NCBI GenBank assembly: GCA_964608095.1
Contig: CAZSMK010000025.1
Location: 30,311-94,310 of the forward strand
DNA length: 64,000 nucleotides
DNA from: CAZSMK01 sp964608095
GTDB lineage: Bacteria > Sumerlaeota > Sumerlaeia > MWCT01 > JAGHBZ01
Reading direction: 5' to 3'
Shown: positions 1 through 9,378 of the stretch, in pieces
How the letters are laid out: each line of letters opens with the position of its first letter
Numbering within the stretch: the stretch's first letter is position 1
Program-made: the position numbers and the translations under genes
The notes under the pieces: generated by a model
Told to the model about the DNA's origin: nothing
The model's input: only the letters and a program-made list of their open reading frames with translations
Database searches by the model: none

Positions 1-84
1 GATATCGCCATTCCCTATCCCAGTGAGTATGTGAAACTATATAGGCGGTACGCTTTTTTCGTATCTTCGAATCTTTTGCCATGA
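1..84 (+). CDS. 3' end of an ORF cut by the window edge
   Basis: Frame 1 is open from base 1 to a TGA at 82-84, giving the last 27 residues of a protein. The visible peptide starts DIAIPYPSEYVKLYRR. A short I-x-I-P-Y/F-P stretch is seen near the C-terminus of some MscS-type mechanosensitive channels, but 27 residues are too few to decide. It may also be a chance open frame. Confidence 0.35.
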   Translation, partial: DIAIPYPSEYVKLYRRYAFFVSSNLLP

Positions 85-316
85 ATTTCCTCCCGCAGGG
101 CTTGAGTCCTTTATTTGTTTAAAATAGTTCTTATAGTCTATGGAAGGTACGGAGTTCAATGGAAAATCCCCAAAGACTTTTTAAGTAAAAGATACTTTTG
201 TTCATTGAGATTCTGGAATGTAAGGATACTCCGATGGTACTACCATGCTCAGTCACGTAATCCTCAATGCCAAACGTCTTGAACTATAAACATAAAAATC
301 GAAGCTGCCCTGAGTT

Positions 317-823
317 TCATTGTTCAACACCATTGAATTTCGATACATAGTCATGGGCATCACGATAGAAAGGTAAGAGCAGAGGAGTGATAAGGCATCC
401 GGGACAAGCCCAGTGGAAAAGAATCCGCTGGTCTGCCGGCTCCAGGTTGTTCGGCGTATAAGGCTTCTTGATATACTGCTCGACGCAGCAAGGCGGGAAC
501 CCGAATAGAAATCCCTCGAACCTCATGGTCTCCGGCGTTTTGTCTACCGGCTTATTCATACATCGCGAGGCGTATATCTCGACATAAGGAGCGTGGGAGC
601 TGAATATGGTCTCCTGAATTTTTTTGCCTGTCAGGACGGTTCGTGTGACAATCCGGACGGTAAATGAGAGATCGTTGGTGAGTATATGCAACGATTCGTC
701 GCTGAGCGGTTTTTCCCACCGGCTGGCTGGTTTTATGCCCCTCGAGGTTAAAAGAGCCACGTATGCCAGCTGAAAATCAATCTCGATAAGAGATTTCAAA
801 CTGTCCTCAAGAGCGGGGTTCAT
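317..823 (-). CDS. Hypothetical protein with GFPPCC and HWACPGC cysteine motifs
   Basis: About 168 residues from the ATG at 823. The longer open frame up to 904 would overlap the upstream gene by about 70 bp, so I take the internal ATG that lies 8 bp after that gene's stop. The C-terminal third carries GFPPCC (residues about 108-113) and HWACPGC (about 137-143). Four closely placed cysteines and a histidine suggest a metal site or disulfides. Loosely similar cysteine pairs occur in archaeal DUF483 proteins, but I would not assign that family. No signal peptide is visible from this start. The gene is probably translationally coupled to the secreted CxxC protein upstream, and both share paired cysteines. 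Function unknown. Confidence 0.6.
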   Translation of the reverse strand: MNPALEDSLKSLIEIDFQLAYVALLTSRGIKPASRWEKPLSDESLHILTNDLSFTVRIVTRTVLTGKKIQETIFSSHAPYVEIYASRCMNKPVDKTPETMRFEGFLFGFPPCCVEQYIKKPYTPNNLEPADQRILFHWACPGCLITPLLLPFYRDAHDYVSKFNGVEQ

Positions 824-830
824 TCGATGT

Positions 831-1820
831 TCAGTACTTGTCCCAGTTGTGTAAACCAGAAAAATCAAGATCAAGGATGTCGGTAATTTCAGGCACATCC
901 ACACGATCTACACCTGAACGGAACGAGGCGTGTTCCAGGAAATGCAACATCAAGAAAGAGACATCCATCTCCTTACTCTTCATTGGATTGACAATATGCG
1001 CGTGACCCATCTCGATGACCTCACCGCAAACGGGGCAGGTCTCTAATCCATCGGCGAGATATAGTATCTTATAAATTCTGTCGGTGGGATACACCCCACC
1101 AGACGTCCAATCCTCGAGGTCCCGGATAGTACCTGCAATCTTACGGGCATGATCCATTCCGTCGGGAAGATTGTTTCCGTTCCAGTCGGGTTCAGCGGGT
1201 GGGCTGCTTATGGCCGCTTCTTCGTCATCCGTCATCAAGTCCCCATCCGTATCGTGTGCAACAGGCGTCGGATGCTCCTCGAAGACAGACAATAAACGCA
1301 ATATATCAACACGTCCCTCATTTTCTGTTCCTTCATAACTGAAAGACCCATGTTCCATGAAATGGAGACCTATGAAGGGAACGTAGGCTTTGCAATTCAA
1401 TACAGGATTAACGATTTCCGTGAAGCCCATGTTCACTTCCTGCCCGCAGATGGAGCAATTTTCAAGACCCAGTGCAAGGCAGTCAATTCGATAAGTATAC
1501 GTTGTCGGTAGGTCTCCTTCATATCCAAGACCGTATGTCTCGAGTGCATTAATTTGCGATGCCAGATCCTCTGCGAGATCGATTCCGTCAATAACAGAGT
1601 TGGCATTTTGGTCGGCAACGTCGGGATTATAAAAAAAAGATCGTTCCTCGCCATCCTTAAGGAGGTCTCCGTCAGAGTCGTTGGTTACAGGAAGTAAATG
1701 CAGGTCCTGACCGACTGCCATCGTTGAACCCAGCACGAATCCTCCAACGAGAAAAGGTCCATATCGCCGACACGGGATTTTGGTCCTTCTCTGCCCCTTT
1801 CCCTTTTTTCGCGCTTTCAT
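831..1820 (-). CDS. Exported protein with two copies of a DxDGD + CxxC + LHFxEHxSF module
   Basis: 329 residues. The start is well placed, with AAAGGAG 8 bases upstream of the ATG. A basic N-terminus followed by a hydrophobic stretch (about residues 21-37) looks like a signal peptide. The remainder is an internal duplication. Each copy has an acidic, probably calcium-binding stretch of the thrombospondin-3 or EF-hand-like kind (DSDGD...GEE; DTDGD...DEE), then a CxxC (CSIC, CPVC) followed by an invariant NP, then LHFxEHxSF, then a DIL motif. Cys, His and Glu conserved in both copies could bind a metal, which is an inference. The next gene starts 8 bp after this stop. I do not recognise the family. 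Confidence 0.75.
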   Translation of the reverse strand: MKARKKGKGQRRTKIPCRRYGPFLVGGFVLGSTMAVGQDLHLLPVTNDSDGDLLKDGEERSFFYNPDVADQNANSVIDGIDLAEDLASQINALETYGLGYEGDLPTTYTYRIDCLALGLENCSICGQEVNMGFTEIVNPVLNCKAYVPFIGLHFMEHGSFSYEGTENEGRVDILRLLSVFEEHPTPVAHDTDGDLMTDDEEAAISSPPAEPDWNGNNLPDGMDHARKIAGTIRDLEDWTSGGVYPTDRIYKILYLADGLETCPVCGEVIEMGHAHIVNPMKSKEMDVSFLMLHFLEHASFRSGVDRVDVPEITDILDLDFSGLHNWDKY

Positions 1821-2011
1821 TGTAGGTCTCCTTTCTCAGGACAAAAGTAATGATTTATTGGTATAATAGCTCCGGTCGATGAAAAAGTCAATAATTTTTT
1901 ATAACGAATAATAAAATTATTATATCTCATGGGCATCTTTTATCAACTATTCGGTGTCAAAATAAATATACGTTCTTTTGCAAAGTCCAACCATTATGTG
2001 GGGGGGACACA

Positions 2012-2188
2012 ATGAAAGTTCGAACATATATGGTGGCTTTGTGTCTCTTCCTTGTTCTTCCTGAATTGACCCATGCGAATCCTATCAACGTGCATAAAGA
2101 GATTGGTTTAATTGCCCAATTCGCGTTTCTTCCTTTTCTACTCTTCTTTGAAACTCTTGTGGCTGTCTCCTTTATTAAGACCTTGTAG
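2012..2188 (+). CDS. Small hydrophobic exported or membrane protein
   Basis: 58 residues, ATG to TAG. A G-rich potential ribosome binding site (GGGGGGGA) lies 3-10 bases before the ATG. Residues 1-22 look like a signal peptide ending in THA, followed by NPINVHKE and a second hydrophobic segment (about residues 32-56). Downstream, the other frames keep short hydrophobic open stretches up to about 2340, so the gene could be the intact start of a frameshifted longer membrane protein. No family recognised. Confidence 0.5.
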   Translation: MKVRTYMVALCLFLVLPELTHANPINVHKEIGLIAQFAFLPFLLFFETLVAVSFIKTL

Positions 2189-2361
2189 GAGTGTAATCTA
2201 TTTTCTCTTTTTCTATCAGAATCCTTCGAGATTGGGAGAATCAAATTTTCGCTTTTCTTTATGTGCTTATCGATTAGATAATAGATATACCTCTTTTCCA
2301 AGACGGGGTGTTTTTCATCAGTTTTGGGATAAACGAATTACACAAAGGGAAGACTTAGTCT

Positions 2362-3393
2362 ATGACAACGTTGAAATGGGGCATACTGAGCACGGGTCGG
2401 ATTGCAAAAATCTTCTCCCGCCAACTGGCTCAATCGAAAACGGGCATCCTCCATGCAGTAGCAAGTCGAGATAAAGAGGCAGCACGAAATTTTGCCAAAC
2501 AATTTCTTGTTCCTCGTTGGTATGGGAATTACCAGGATTTAATTGACGACCCGGAAGTTGATATTGTGTATGTCGCAACGCCTCATCCGATGCACGCCGA
2601 GTGGGTTATTAAGGCTACGGAGGCGCAGAAACACATTTTGTGCGAAAAGCCTATTGGGCTAAACGCCGACGAGGCGAAAAAAATGATCGATGCCGCACGA
2701 GAGAACCGCGTGTTTCTCATGGAAGCATTTGCCTATCGTTGTCACCCGCAGACCGCAAAACTAATCGAGCTTATCAAGGACGGCGCTGCTATTGGCGAGG
2801 TACGCGTGATTCAGGCAACGTTCAGCTTCATTACCGACTATGATCTGCAGAACCGGGCGTTGAATCATTCCCTTGGCGGCGGCGGTATCCTTGACGTCGG
2901 CTGTTATTGTGTTTCCATGGCAAGGCTTATTGCGGGTATCGCGCTTGGAGAAAATTTTGCTGAACCGGTTGAAGTGAAAGGATGCGGGCATATCGGGGAG
3001 GAAAGCCGCGTCGATGAATGGGCTATAGCGTCGTTGAAATTTCCGAAGGGAATCGTTGCTCAACTCTCCACCGGCGTTCAGGTCAACCAGGAGAATGTGG
3101 TTCGTATTTTTGGCAGCAAAGGACATATTATTTTGCCGACACCATGGATTGTCAGCATTGACGGCGGCACCTCGCGGATTTTAGTGTTCCGAGATAAAAA
3201 TACTATCCCCGAAGAAATCAAAATCACTACGGAGCAGGGTTTATTCGCAATTGAAGCGGATACCGCGGCTCGGTTTGCGCGGGAAGGGCAAGCTGCTCCG
3301 CCTGCCATGTCCTGGAATGATAGCATCGGGAACATGATTACACTCGACAGGTGGCGCGAATCAATCGGGCTCCGCTATGACATGGAGACGTAA
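2362..3393 (+). CDS. Gfo/Idh/MocA-family NAD(P)-dependent oxidoreductase
   Basis: 343 residues, the usual length. The N-terminal Rossmann fold opens with KWGILSTGRIA (about 5-15). The family signature EKPIG is at about 95-99, after ATPHPMHAEWV. The C-terminal half has the GGGILDVGCY stretch expected for the dimerisation and substrate domain. Such enzymes oxidise or reduce sugars, inositols or dihydrodiols with a nicotinamide cofactor; the substrate cannot be read from sequence. The gene lies alone, 247 bp before a glycosyltransferase gene on the same strand. RBS AAGGGAAGA is visible at 2346-2354. Cytoplasmic. Confidence 0.9.
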   Translation: MTTLKWGILSTGRIAKIFSRQLAQSKTGILHAVASRDKEAARNFAKQFLVPRWYGNYQDLIDDPEVDIVYVATPHPMHAEWVIKATEAQKHILCEKPIGLNADEAKKMIDAARENRVFLMEAFAYRCHPQTAKLIELIKDGAAIGEVRVIQATFSFITDYDLQNRALNHSLGGGGILDVGCYCVSMARLIAGIALGENFAEPVEVKGCGHIGEESRVDEWAIASLKFPKGIVAQLSTGVQVNQENVVRIFGSKGHIILPTPWIVSIDGGTSRILVFRDKNTIPEEIKITTEQGLFAIEADTAARFAREGQAAPPAMSWNDSIGNMITLDRWRESIGLRYDMET

Positions 3394-3640
3394 ACCGAAA
3401 CTTCTGAATAGCAATTGGAAAAGACTTTGTTCACTTAAGCGTATCCCATCAACCTTTCAATCATCCATGGAAGGTAGAAAATGGCGGCTGAATAGAAAAC
3501 ACAAGAACTGTAACTCGCCTGCGCTCTTGACATTCTGAACGTTTACTGTAACTATTAATACCTTTACTATGTTAGAAAGGGACCAATCCAGCGTGAGAAG
3601 TAGCACCTGAGTGTGAAAGTTCATACCCGCTTTTTGTAAT

Positions 3641-4771
3641 ATGAAAAAACTGTCTATCTTCGATATCAATATGCATCACCATTGGGGTGGTCAACCCAAT
3701 CGAATTCTCACGTACAATAAAGAGTTACAAAAACGTGGACACAGGATTGTTATTGCGGGACCGAAGGATTGCGTGTTGTGTCGCCGAGCACGTGAAGCAG
3801 GTATCGAAGTGTTCGACGATCTCCAACTCGAGCGCGGTTTTCGCCCATGGTCTCAAATTCCCGAGTTCTTTAAACTGAAACGATATCTTCAGGACAACCG
3901 GTTCAATATAGTTCACACTCACGGCTCACAGGATACATGGTTGGCGGGTCTTGCCGCCTTTTTTTCGAAGCCGCGCATTCCCGTCGTGAGAACACGCCAT
4001 AATACCTTCCCCATTGCGCGACATCCCTTTAACCGCTGGCTCTATAAGCACGTGATCGACCATGTAATTACCATCGCCCCCCAGGTAGATCGGTATCTTA
4101 CCGAGGGCGGACTTTTCCCTGCGGAGAAAATTACGCCTATCTATAGCGCTCCTGAGCAGGAGCGATTTCATCCTAACGTCAACGGCTCGAAAATTCGCGA
4201 GCAACTGGGGATTCCTGAACATGCACCTGTGATTGGTATGGTCGCTCGTTACGCTCCCGAGAAAGGTCATGAAGACCTGATTGACGCTGCGGCGGAGGTG
4301 GTCAAAGAATTCCCGGAAACTCGTTTTGTTCTCGTTGGAAAAGGAAGAGCAGAACCTTCAATTCGTGAACAAATCGCATCTCATGGATTGAAGGAAAATT
4401 TTATATTGACCGGATTTCGGACCGATGTCCCTGAAGTGGTCGCGGTGTTTGATATATTCACCCTGACACCCATCAGCGGCGAGAGTCTCGGTACGTCCAT
4501 ACTCGAGGCGTTCCTCGAGGAGAAACCTGTCGTTGCCACGGATGTCGGTGGGGTATGCGAATCGGTTCGCGACGGCGAAACAGGCTTTCTCACTCAACCG
4601 CATGATCCCGCTCAACTAACCGACCATTACCTCAGGCTGCTTCGAGACCCTGCCTTGCGCCGTCGAATGGGGCAGCGAGGACGGCAAATGGTTCTTTCTG
4701 AGTTCAGTGTTGAAATTCTCGCGGATAAAACAGAACGCCTTTATTATGAAATCCTTGGAACACCATCCTGA
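3641..4771 (+). CDS. Glycosyltransferase family 4 protein
   Basis: 376 residues. The two-Rossmann GT-B architecture is clear: an N-terminal acceptor half (IFDINMHHHWGGQPNRI at about 6-22, a glycine-rich loop) and a C-terminal nucleotide-sugar half with GMVARYAPEKGHEDLIDA, VLVGKGR, LTGFRTDV and the GT4 signature SGESLGTSILEA followed by PVVATDVGGV. It probably transfers a sugar from an NDP-sugar to a cell-envelope acceptor; donor and acceptor are unknown. The ATG at 3641 has only a weak RBS. The neighbouring oxidoreductase could take part in sugar metabolism, but there is no operon evidence. Confidence 0.9.
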   Translation: MKKLSIFDINMHHHWGGQPNRILTYNKELQKRGHRIVIAGPKDCVLCRRAREAGIEVFDDLQLERGFRPWSQIPEFFKLKRYLQDNRFNIVHTHGSQDTWLAGLAAFFSKPRIPVVRTRHNTFPIARHPFNRWLYKHVIDHVITIAPQVDRYLTEGGLFPAEKITPIYSAPEQERFHPNVNGSKIREQLGIPEHAPVIGMVARYAPEKGHEDLIDAAAEVVKEFPETRFVLVGKGRAEPSIREQIASHGLKENFILTGFRTDVPEVVAVFDIFTLTPISGESLGTSILEAFLEEKPVVATDVGGVCESVRDGETGFLTQPHDPAQLTDHYLRLLRDPALRRRMGQRGRQMVLSEFSVEILADKTERLYYEILGTPS

Positions 4772-5000
4772 CCATGTCCGGAGATAATGACTTCCAGCGC
4801 AATCGGTTTTACTCTGGAAGGCAGAGAGTGAAGTCTTGTGGTGCTTCTTTAAAAGCAGTAAAATTTATTTTTATCGAATTTCGCACCATACGTGTATCAA
4901 GGAATAAAAAGATAATATGATTCGTCTTTTTTTCGATGTGTAATTTAAAAGAGCGTTCTTTGATTATGCTTTGTTTAATTGAATTTACGGGAGGGTAGAA

Positions 5001-5450
5001 GTGCTGCCAGAAAACTCGAATAATCTGATGGAACGGTTTCTTTACCGATTTCAGAGAATTATCATTATATTCTTGCTGGTTCTAATGGTTTTTGTCATTG
5101 CGTTAAGTAGCATTGAGCTCCTGTTCATCATAATCGAGGAAATAGCAAGCCACCAATCTAAATTTCTCCTTGATATAAATCAACTTCAGGAAATCTTCGG
5201 CTTCTTTCTCATGATTCTCATAGGACTGGAGCTTATCGAAACGATGAAAGTCTATCTTGCCAAAGCAAGCGTTCATGTCGAGATAATTTTTCTCGTCGCC
5301 CTAATCGCTATCACGCGAAAAGTCATTATTCTTGATATCCATGCATTAAGTGCCCTTACCTTAATCGGTGTGGCATCCATTATTATCGCACTTACGGTTG
5401 GTTATTACATTCTGATAAAAGCGTTGAAGTTCAAGAATGAAGAAGAATGA
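5001..5450 (+). CDS. PsiE-like small integral membrane protein
   Basis: 149 residues with a GTG start at 5001 preceded by GGGAGGG. Four hydrophobic helices are visible (about residues 20-45, 62-82, 92-110, 117-140). The motif FFLMILIGLELIETMKVYL in the second helix and loop is typical of phosphate-starvation-inducible PsiE-type proteins. The role is unknown even in model organisms. It is a monocistronic gene upstream of a tRNA pair on the other strand. Confidence 0.75.
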   Translation: MLPENSNNLMERFLYRFQRIIIIFLLVLMVFVIALSSIELLFIIIEEIASHQSKFLLDINQLQEIFGFFLMILIGLELIETMKVYLAKASVHVEIIFLVALIAITRKVIILDIHALSALTLIGVASIIIALTVGYYILIKALKFKNEEE

Positions 5451-5548
5451 TTCAACACACCCCTTAATCTTCATACATCTTTTTACACTGAGCCCGGAGG
5501 TTTATGTGCACCTATGCGGAAGGGTATAGATAAGGGGATAAAAAAATG

Positions 5549-5627
5549 GCGGGGACGACGAGATTTGAACTCGCGACCTCCGGCGTGACAGGCCGGCGTT
5601 CTAAGCCAATCTGAACTACGTCCCCGC
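5549..5627 (-). tRNA. tRNA-Asp (GTC)
   Basis: The minus strand folds as a cloverleaf. The acceptor GCGGGGA pairs with TCCCCGC, the anticodon stem is CCGGC/GCCGG around the loop CTGTCAC with anticodon GTC, and the T arm carries GTTCGAATC. CCA is not encoded. It lies 47 bp downstream of tRNA-Val on the same strand and is probably cotranscribed with it. Confidence 0.93.
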
Positions 5628-5674
5628 GTATTCGTTAACGCGCTTTCTCTCTATGTCTAAAGAACATTCACCTC

Positions 5675-5750
5675 TGGTGGGCGGGACAGGGATTGAACCT
5701 GCGACCCCCAGCTTGTAAGGCTGATGCTCTCCCAGCTGAGCTACCCGCCC
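5675..5750 (-). tRNA. tRNA-Val (TAC)
   Basis: The minus strand has acceptor GGGCGGG paired with CCCGCCC, the D arm GCTCAGCTGGGAGAGC, anticodon loop CTTACAA with anticodon TAC, the T-arm GGTTCAATCC, and an encoded ACCA 3' end. It is the first gene of a two-tRNA unit followed by tRNA-Asp. Confidence 0.95.
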
Positions 5751-5807
5751 GTTTCTGTTATGCACAACTGCTTATTCTGCGCTCTCAAACAGCAAATACA
5801 AAATATA

Positions 5808-5837
5808 TTTTTACCATTTTTATGATATAAGTGTCAA
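5808..5837 (-). promoter_or_regulatory. Likely sigma70-type promoter of the tRNA-Val/Asp unit
   Basis: On the minus strand there is a perfect TTGACA (plus 5832-5837), an 18-base spacer and TAAAAA (plus 5808-5813). Transcription would begin about 50 bases before tRNA-Val. This rests on consensus matching only. Confidence 0.5.
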
Positions 5838-5856
5838 GTGACAAACGATAAATAAA

Positions 5857-6996
5857 TTACGCGTTAGATTCCTCTTTCTCGTGTGCCTTGCGCTCTTCAA
5901 TGAACTTTCGGGAACGCATAAACAGGTAAGATGCATCATGTGGACCGGGGGACGCCTCCGGATGGTACTGAACAGAAAAAACCGGCAGCGTCTTATGCCG
6001 TAGTCCCTCGACTGTTCTATCGTTCAGGTTCCAATGCGTGACCTCGACATCTTCCGGCAGACTCTCGGGGTCGACCGCGAATCCATGATTCTGTGACGTG
6101 ATCTCGATCTTTTGGGTCGAGGTGTCGATAACGGGATGATTGGCACCGCGATGACCGAACTTGAGTTTGAACGTTGTGCCGCCGAACGTAATGCCCAGGA
6201 GCTGGTGTCCAAGACAAATGCCAAACGTCGGATAGGCGGGCACGATTTCTTTGAGTTCCTTGATAATATAAGGCAACGCTGCAGGATCGCCGGGTCCGTT
6301 CGACAGAAACACCCCATCGGGATTCATCCGTCTGACTTCGTCCGCCGTCGTTGTCGCGGGAACTACGTACGCATGCAGTCCCACTCCTGACAGCATCTCG
6401 AGGATGTTACGTTTGATACCATAATCGAACACGACAACCCGATAATGCGGTTTGTGGGTGAACTCCGGCAGCGCACTACGTGGCGTATATTCGTATGCCC
6501 TGTCGATAGTGACTTCGCCGATAAGGTCGCGACCCAACATAAGCGGCGATGCCAGCGTCTTCTCGAGTAATGAATCGGTGCTGAGATCAACGGTACTGAG
6601 GGCGGCGCGCATCGCGCCCTTCTCCCTGATGTGGAGCACCAGCGCACGTGTATCGATTCCCTCGATGCCCATGATGTCGTGGCGTTTCAGATAGTTCGAT
6701 AACGTTTCACGGCTGCGATGATTGCTTGCTATTCCCGATAACTCCCTGATAATGAGCCCCTCCACCTTTGGTGCACCGGATTCCTCATCCTCAGGATTTA
6801 TTCCGTAGTTCCCGATCAAGGGGTAGGTGAGAATGACCATCTGACCTTTGTACGATGGGTCGGTAAGAATCTCCTGGTAGCCGGTCATACTGGTGTTGAA
6901 CACGATCTCCCCGAAATATTCACCGTCCGCACCAAAATTCGTGCCATAGAAATGAGTGCCGTCCTCGAGTATCAATAATGTCTTTTTGCCTGCCAT
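5857..6996 (-). CDS. carA: Carbamoyl-phosphate synthase small (glutaminase) subunit
   Basis: 379 residues, the full family length. The N-terminal CarA domain (TLLILEDGTHFYG, NTSMTGYQEILTDPSYKGQ) is followed by a class I glutamine amidotransferase domain with the nucleophile motif GICLGHQLLG and the catalytic His-Glu region QYHPEASPGPHD. It hydrolyses glutamine and channels ammonia to CarB to make carbamoyl phosphate for arginine and pyrimidines. CarB is not in the window; argG is at 34 kb. The start lies 4 bp after the stop of the membrane glycosyltransferase gene, so the two are cotranscribed. Confidence 0.97.
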   Translation of the reverse strand: MAGKKTLLILEDGTHFYGTNFGADGEYFGEIVFNTSMTGYQEILTDPSYKGQMVILTYPLIGNYGINPEDEESGAPKVEGLIIRELSGIASNHRSRETLSNYLKRHDIMGIEGIDTRALVLHIREKGAMRAALSTVDLSTDSLLEKTLASPLMLGRDLIGEVTIDRAYEYTPRSALPEFTHKPHYRVVVFDYGIKRNILEMLSGVGLHAYVVPATTTADEVRRMNPDGVFLSNGPGDPAALPYIIKELKEIVPAYPTFGICLGHQLLGITFGGTTFKLKFGHRGANHPVIDTSTQKIEITSQNHGFAVDPESLPEDVEVTHWNLNDRTVEGLRHKTLPVFSVQYHPEASPGPHDASYLFMRSRKFIEERKAHEKEESNA

Positions 6997-7000
6997 CAGT

Positions 7001-8866
7001 TTATTGTTCCTTGATTTGCCCGAGCTCTTTCTCGGTCACCTCGATCAGTCGAGTAACTCCTTTTTCCGAGTCGTACCACATAATATAATAGTCACGCTCC
7101 GGGAAATTACGGGTCACTTCAAGATTTTTTTCGCCGGAAAGGAGACGGCAATAAAGTACATCATCGTCGAATCCCGGTGAATTCAATTTGAAACCGAACA
7201 CCCAGCCGGAAAGCGGGACCGAACGTATAAAAACCACAGCGTTATGAATGTCGTTTTTTTCCACCGCTTCGTACGGCTCGGATATCTTTTCCGTGAGATT
7301 GAGTATGTGGAGTATACGTTCGGGATAAAACGTCAGAGCTGTTAGGAGAAAAGAAAGGAATATAAAATTGCCAACGAAATGTTTAATCTCCGGGAAACGA
7401 CGGGCAAGGAAGCCGTGTATAAGAAACACACCCCGCGCGGAGAGTATGACCAGCGGTATAACAAGTTCGTAATAATATATAGGTCCTGTATCGGATACGC
7501 CTGGCGAGTAATAAAAAAGGTAGGAGAAACAAAAAGCGGCGATAATACCAAGGCAGAGTTTATCGCCTTTTTGCATGTTATGTAAAAAGAGAAAGGGTGC
7601 AATGAAAAGCAGGCTGATCGGCACGCCGAAAAGAAAGATATTCATCTTCAGACCGCTGACGGCAAGATTTACAAGGGCACGAGCAGGTGTGTGCATGTAT
7701 TTACTATTTTTCAGTACATGTCCGAATCCCATTCGTTCCGTAGGATTATAGTGGTGGAACGGAAACTCTGTCCAGCTACCGGTCACCTGTTTGTTACACC
7801 ACAGCGTGAAGAGCAAAACGAGAAAGAATCCCATGAACATAAGAAAGGCTTGAGGCAAAACGTTCCATTTCTCTTTGACCAGTTTTGCCATGAGAAGAAT
7901 GACAAAGGGAATACTGAATCCCACTGCAGTTAGCGGACGAACGTTGAAGGCGTATCCCACACAAAATCCGGCAAGAAAGGAGAAGAGGAGAGACACGCCA
8001 TGTTTTCGATCTTCTGAAAATGTTTCGAGAAAAAGCAGCATAAATATGCCGAGAAAAAAGGCGGTGGTCGAATGGCTCAAACGGGTTGATGAAGTAAATA
8101 CGAAAAACGGCGATATAAGAAGCAAAAACGCGGTAAGGAGCGATACCTCGCGATTGCCATAAAGGCGCTTACTTATACCGTACACGAGCAGGATCAAACT
8201 TGCACTCAACAAGATGGGTAAGAGGTAAGAACTTCCGAGAAGCATCCCTGCGGCAAGGAGTAGGGGATGACCGATAGTGTATTTGCCGGTATATTTTCCG
8301 TCGGTGATGACGAAGAAGGTATCGAAACTTTCAGGCACAGGCGGCGGTGAAGTGAAGAGTTTCCCCTCGAGTAAAATGCGGGCTTGAAGATCATAAGTCC
8401 TTTCGTCGTCCGTCACGGCTGTCTGTTTGAAAACCGAGTTGGCGAAGATGACGATGATAAGGAGTGCAGAAACAGCGAAATAAATCTGAAGTGACCGAAT
8501 TCTCGATGCAGAGCCAAGAAAGATACGGGTTCCTTTCAAAGTAAGAAAAAGTGCGAGCAGACACGTGCCCGGAAACAGCAACACGAGTTTCCATATAACG
8601 GACGAGGCGAACCTGGAGGGAAAATAACGCATATAGGACATATCGAGGACGCCCCAGGGAACCCTCCCGATTTCGAGCGATATATATGACACGTCTGAAT
8701 CAACAAAGAAACCGAGCTCGGATGCCAGAAAAAAATAGATAAGGAGCAGCAAACCACCGCCAATTAGATATATGAGCGGTTGAGGAAACTGCAGGTTGCT
8801 ATTCTTATGTTCCCTTAATTCGTCTTCCACTTTTGTCTTTTTTACAGTCAGCAGGTCAGGTGACAC
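7001..8866 (-). CDS. GT39/ArnT-like integral membrane glycosyltransferase
   Basis: 621 residues with about 11-13 hydrophobic helices. A short cytoplasmic N-terminus leads into the first helix at about 32-48. The loop after the third or fourth helix carries TDDERTYDLQARILLEG, resembling the acidic D/E catalytic motif of PMT/ArnT-type GT-C enzymes, with a following GKYTIGHPLLLA. The C-terminal 90 residues are soluble. Such enzymes use polyprenyl-phosphate sugars at the periplasmic face, so envelope glycosylation is likely; the target is unknown. The start is the GTG at 8866 with a weak RBS. carA follows 4 bp downstream, an odd functional pairing. Confidence 0.75.
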   Translation of the reverse strand: MSPDLLTVKKTKVEDELREHKNSNLQFPQPLIYLIGGGLLLLIYFFLASELGFFVDSDVSYISLEIGRVPWGVLDMSYMRYFPSRFASSVIWKLVLLFPGTCLLALFLTLKGTRIFLGSASRIRSLQIYFAVSALLIIVIFANSVFKQTAVTDDERTYDLQARILLEGKLFTSPPPVPESFDTFFVITDGKYTGKYTIGHPLLLAAGMLLGSSYLLPILLSASLILLVYGISKRLYGNREVSLLTAFLLLISPFFVFTSSTRLSHSTTAFFLGIFMLLFLETFSEDRKHGVSLLFSFLAGFCVGYAFNVRPLTAVGFSIPFVILLMAKLVKEKWNVLPQAFLMFMGFFLVLLFTLWCNKQVTGSWTEFPFHHYNPTERMGFGHVLKNSKYMHTPARALVNLAVSGLKMNIFLFGVPISLLFIAPFLFLHNMQKGDKLCLGIIAAFCFSYLFYYSPGVSDTGPIYYYELVIPLVILSARGVFLIHGFLARRFPEIKHFVGNFIFLSFLLTALTFYPERILHILNLTEKISEPYEAVEKNDIHNAVVFIRSVPLSGWVFGFKLNSPGFDDDVLYCRLLSGEKNLEVTRNFPERDYYIMWYDSEKGVTRLIEVTEKELGQIKEQ

Positions 8867-9067
8867 ATTTCATGACTTCGAATATAACGAGCATATCAAT
8901 TACGCTGTCTGAAAATCATCTCCAAAATATACCTCATCGGTCTTTATGCATAACAATTTAATGCGCATAAGGCTATTTTGTCATTGAAAGCTTTACCTTG
9001 ACCCTTGTTTTCAGACTCGAGTATAATGGGTCTATTACCTTTTAATTCCTTGTGAAGAGTACCGCAC

Positions 9068-9155
<88 letters not shown>

Positions 9156-9378
9156 TTTTTTTGTTTACACATTTTGAATAAATTCGCGGTTTCTATTAGA
9201 ATATGAAGTATCATTTATACCATCTGAACGTGGTGATAAAGTCCGTAAAGTTCTGAAGAAAGAAGAACAACAAGAAAGAGTGCTTCCTGCGATGCATCAA
9301 CCTCATGTAATTTCTCGAAAAAGACGTTTATGTTACATAATTACAGTATTTTTTAAGTACATCCCAAACTTCTCGCCA

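Noticed and set aside
1957..2301. 114-residue minus-strand ORF
   Set aside because: No RBS, no recognisable motif, overlaps the better-supported small plus-strand ORF at 2012-2188.
2112..2474. 120-residue plus-strand ORF
   Set aside because: Overlaps the start of the oxidoreductase gene in another frame and has no RBS; kept only as possible decayed remnant of the small membrane protein.
4791..4820. CTTCCAG...CTGGAAG hairpin after the glycosyltransferase gene
   Set aside because: Loop of 16 bases and no T-run; not a convincing terminator.
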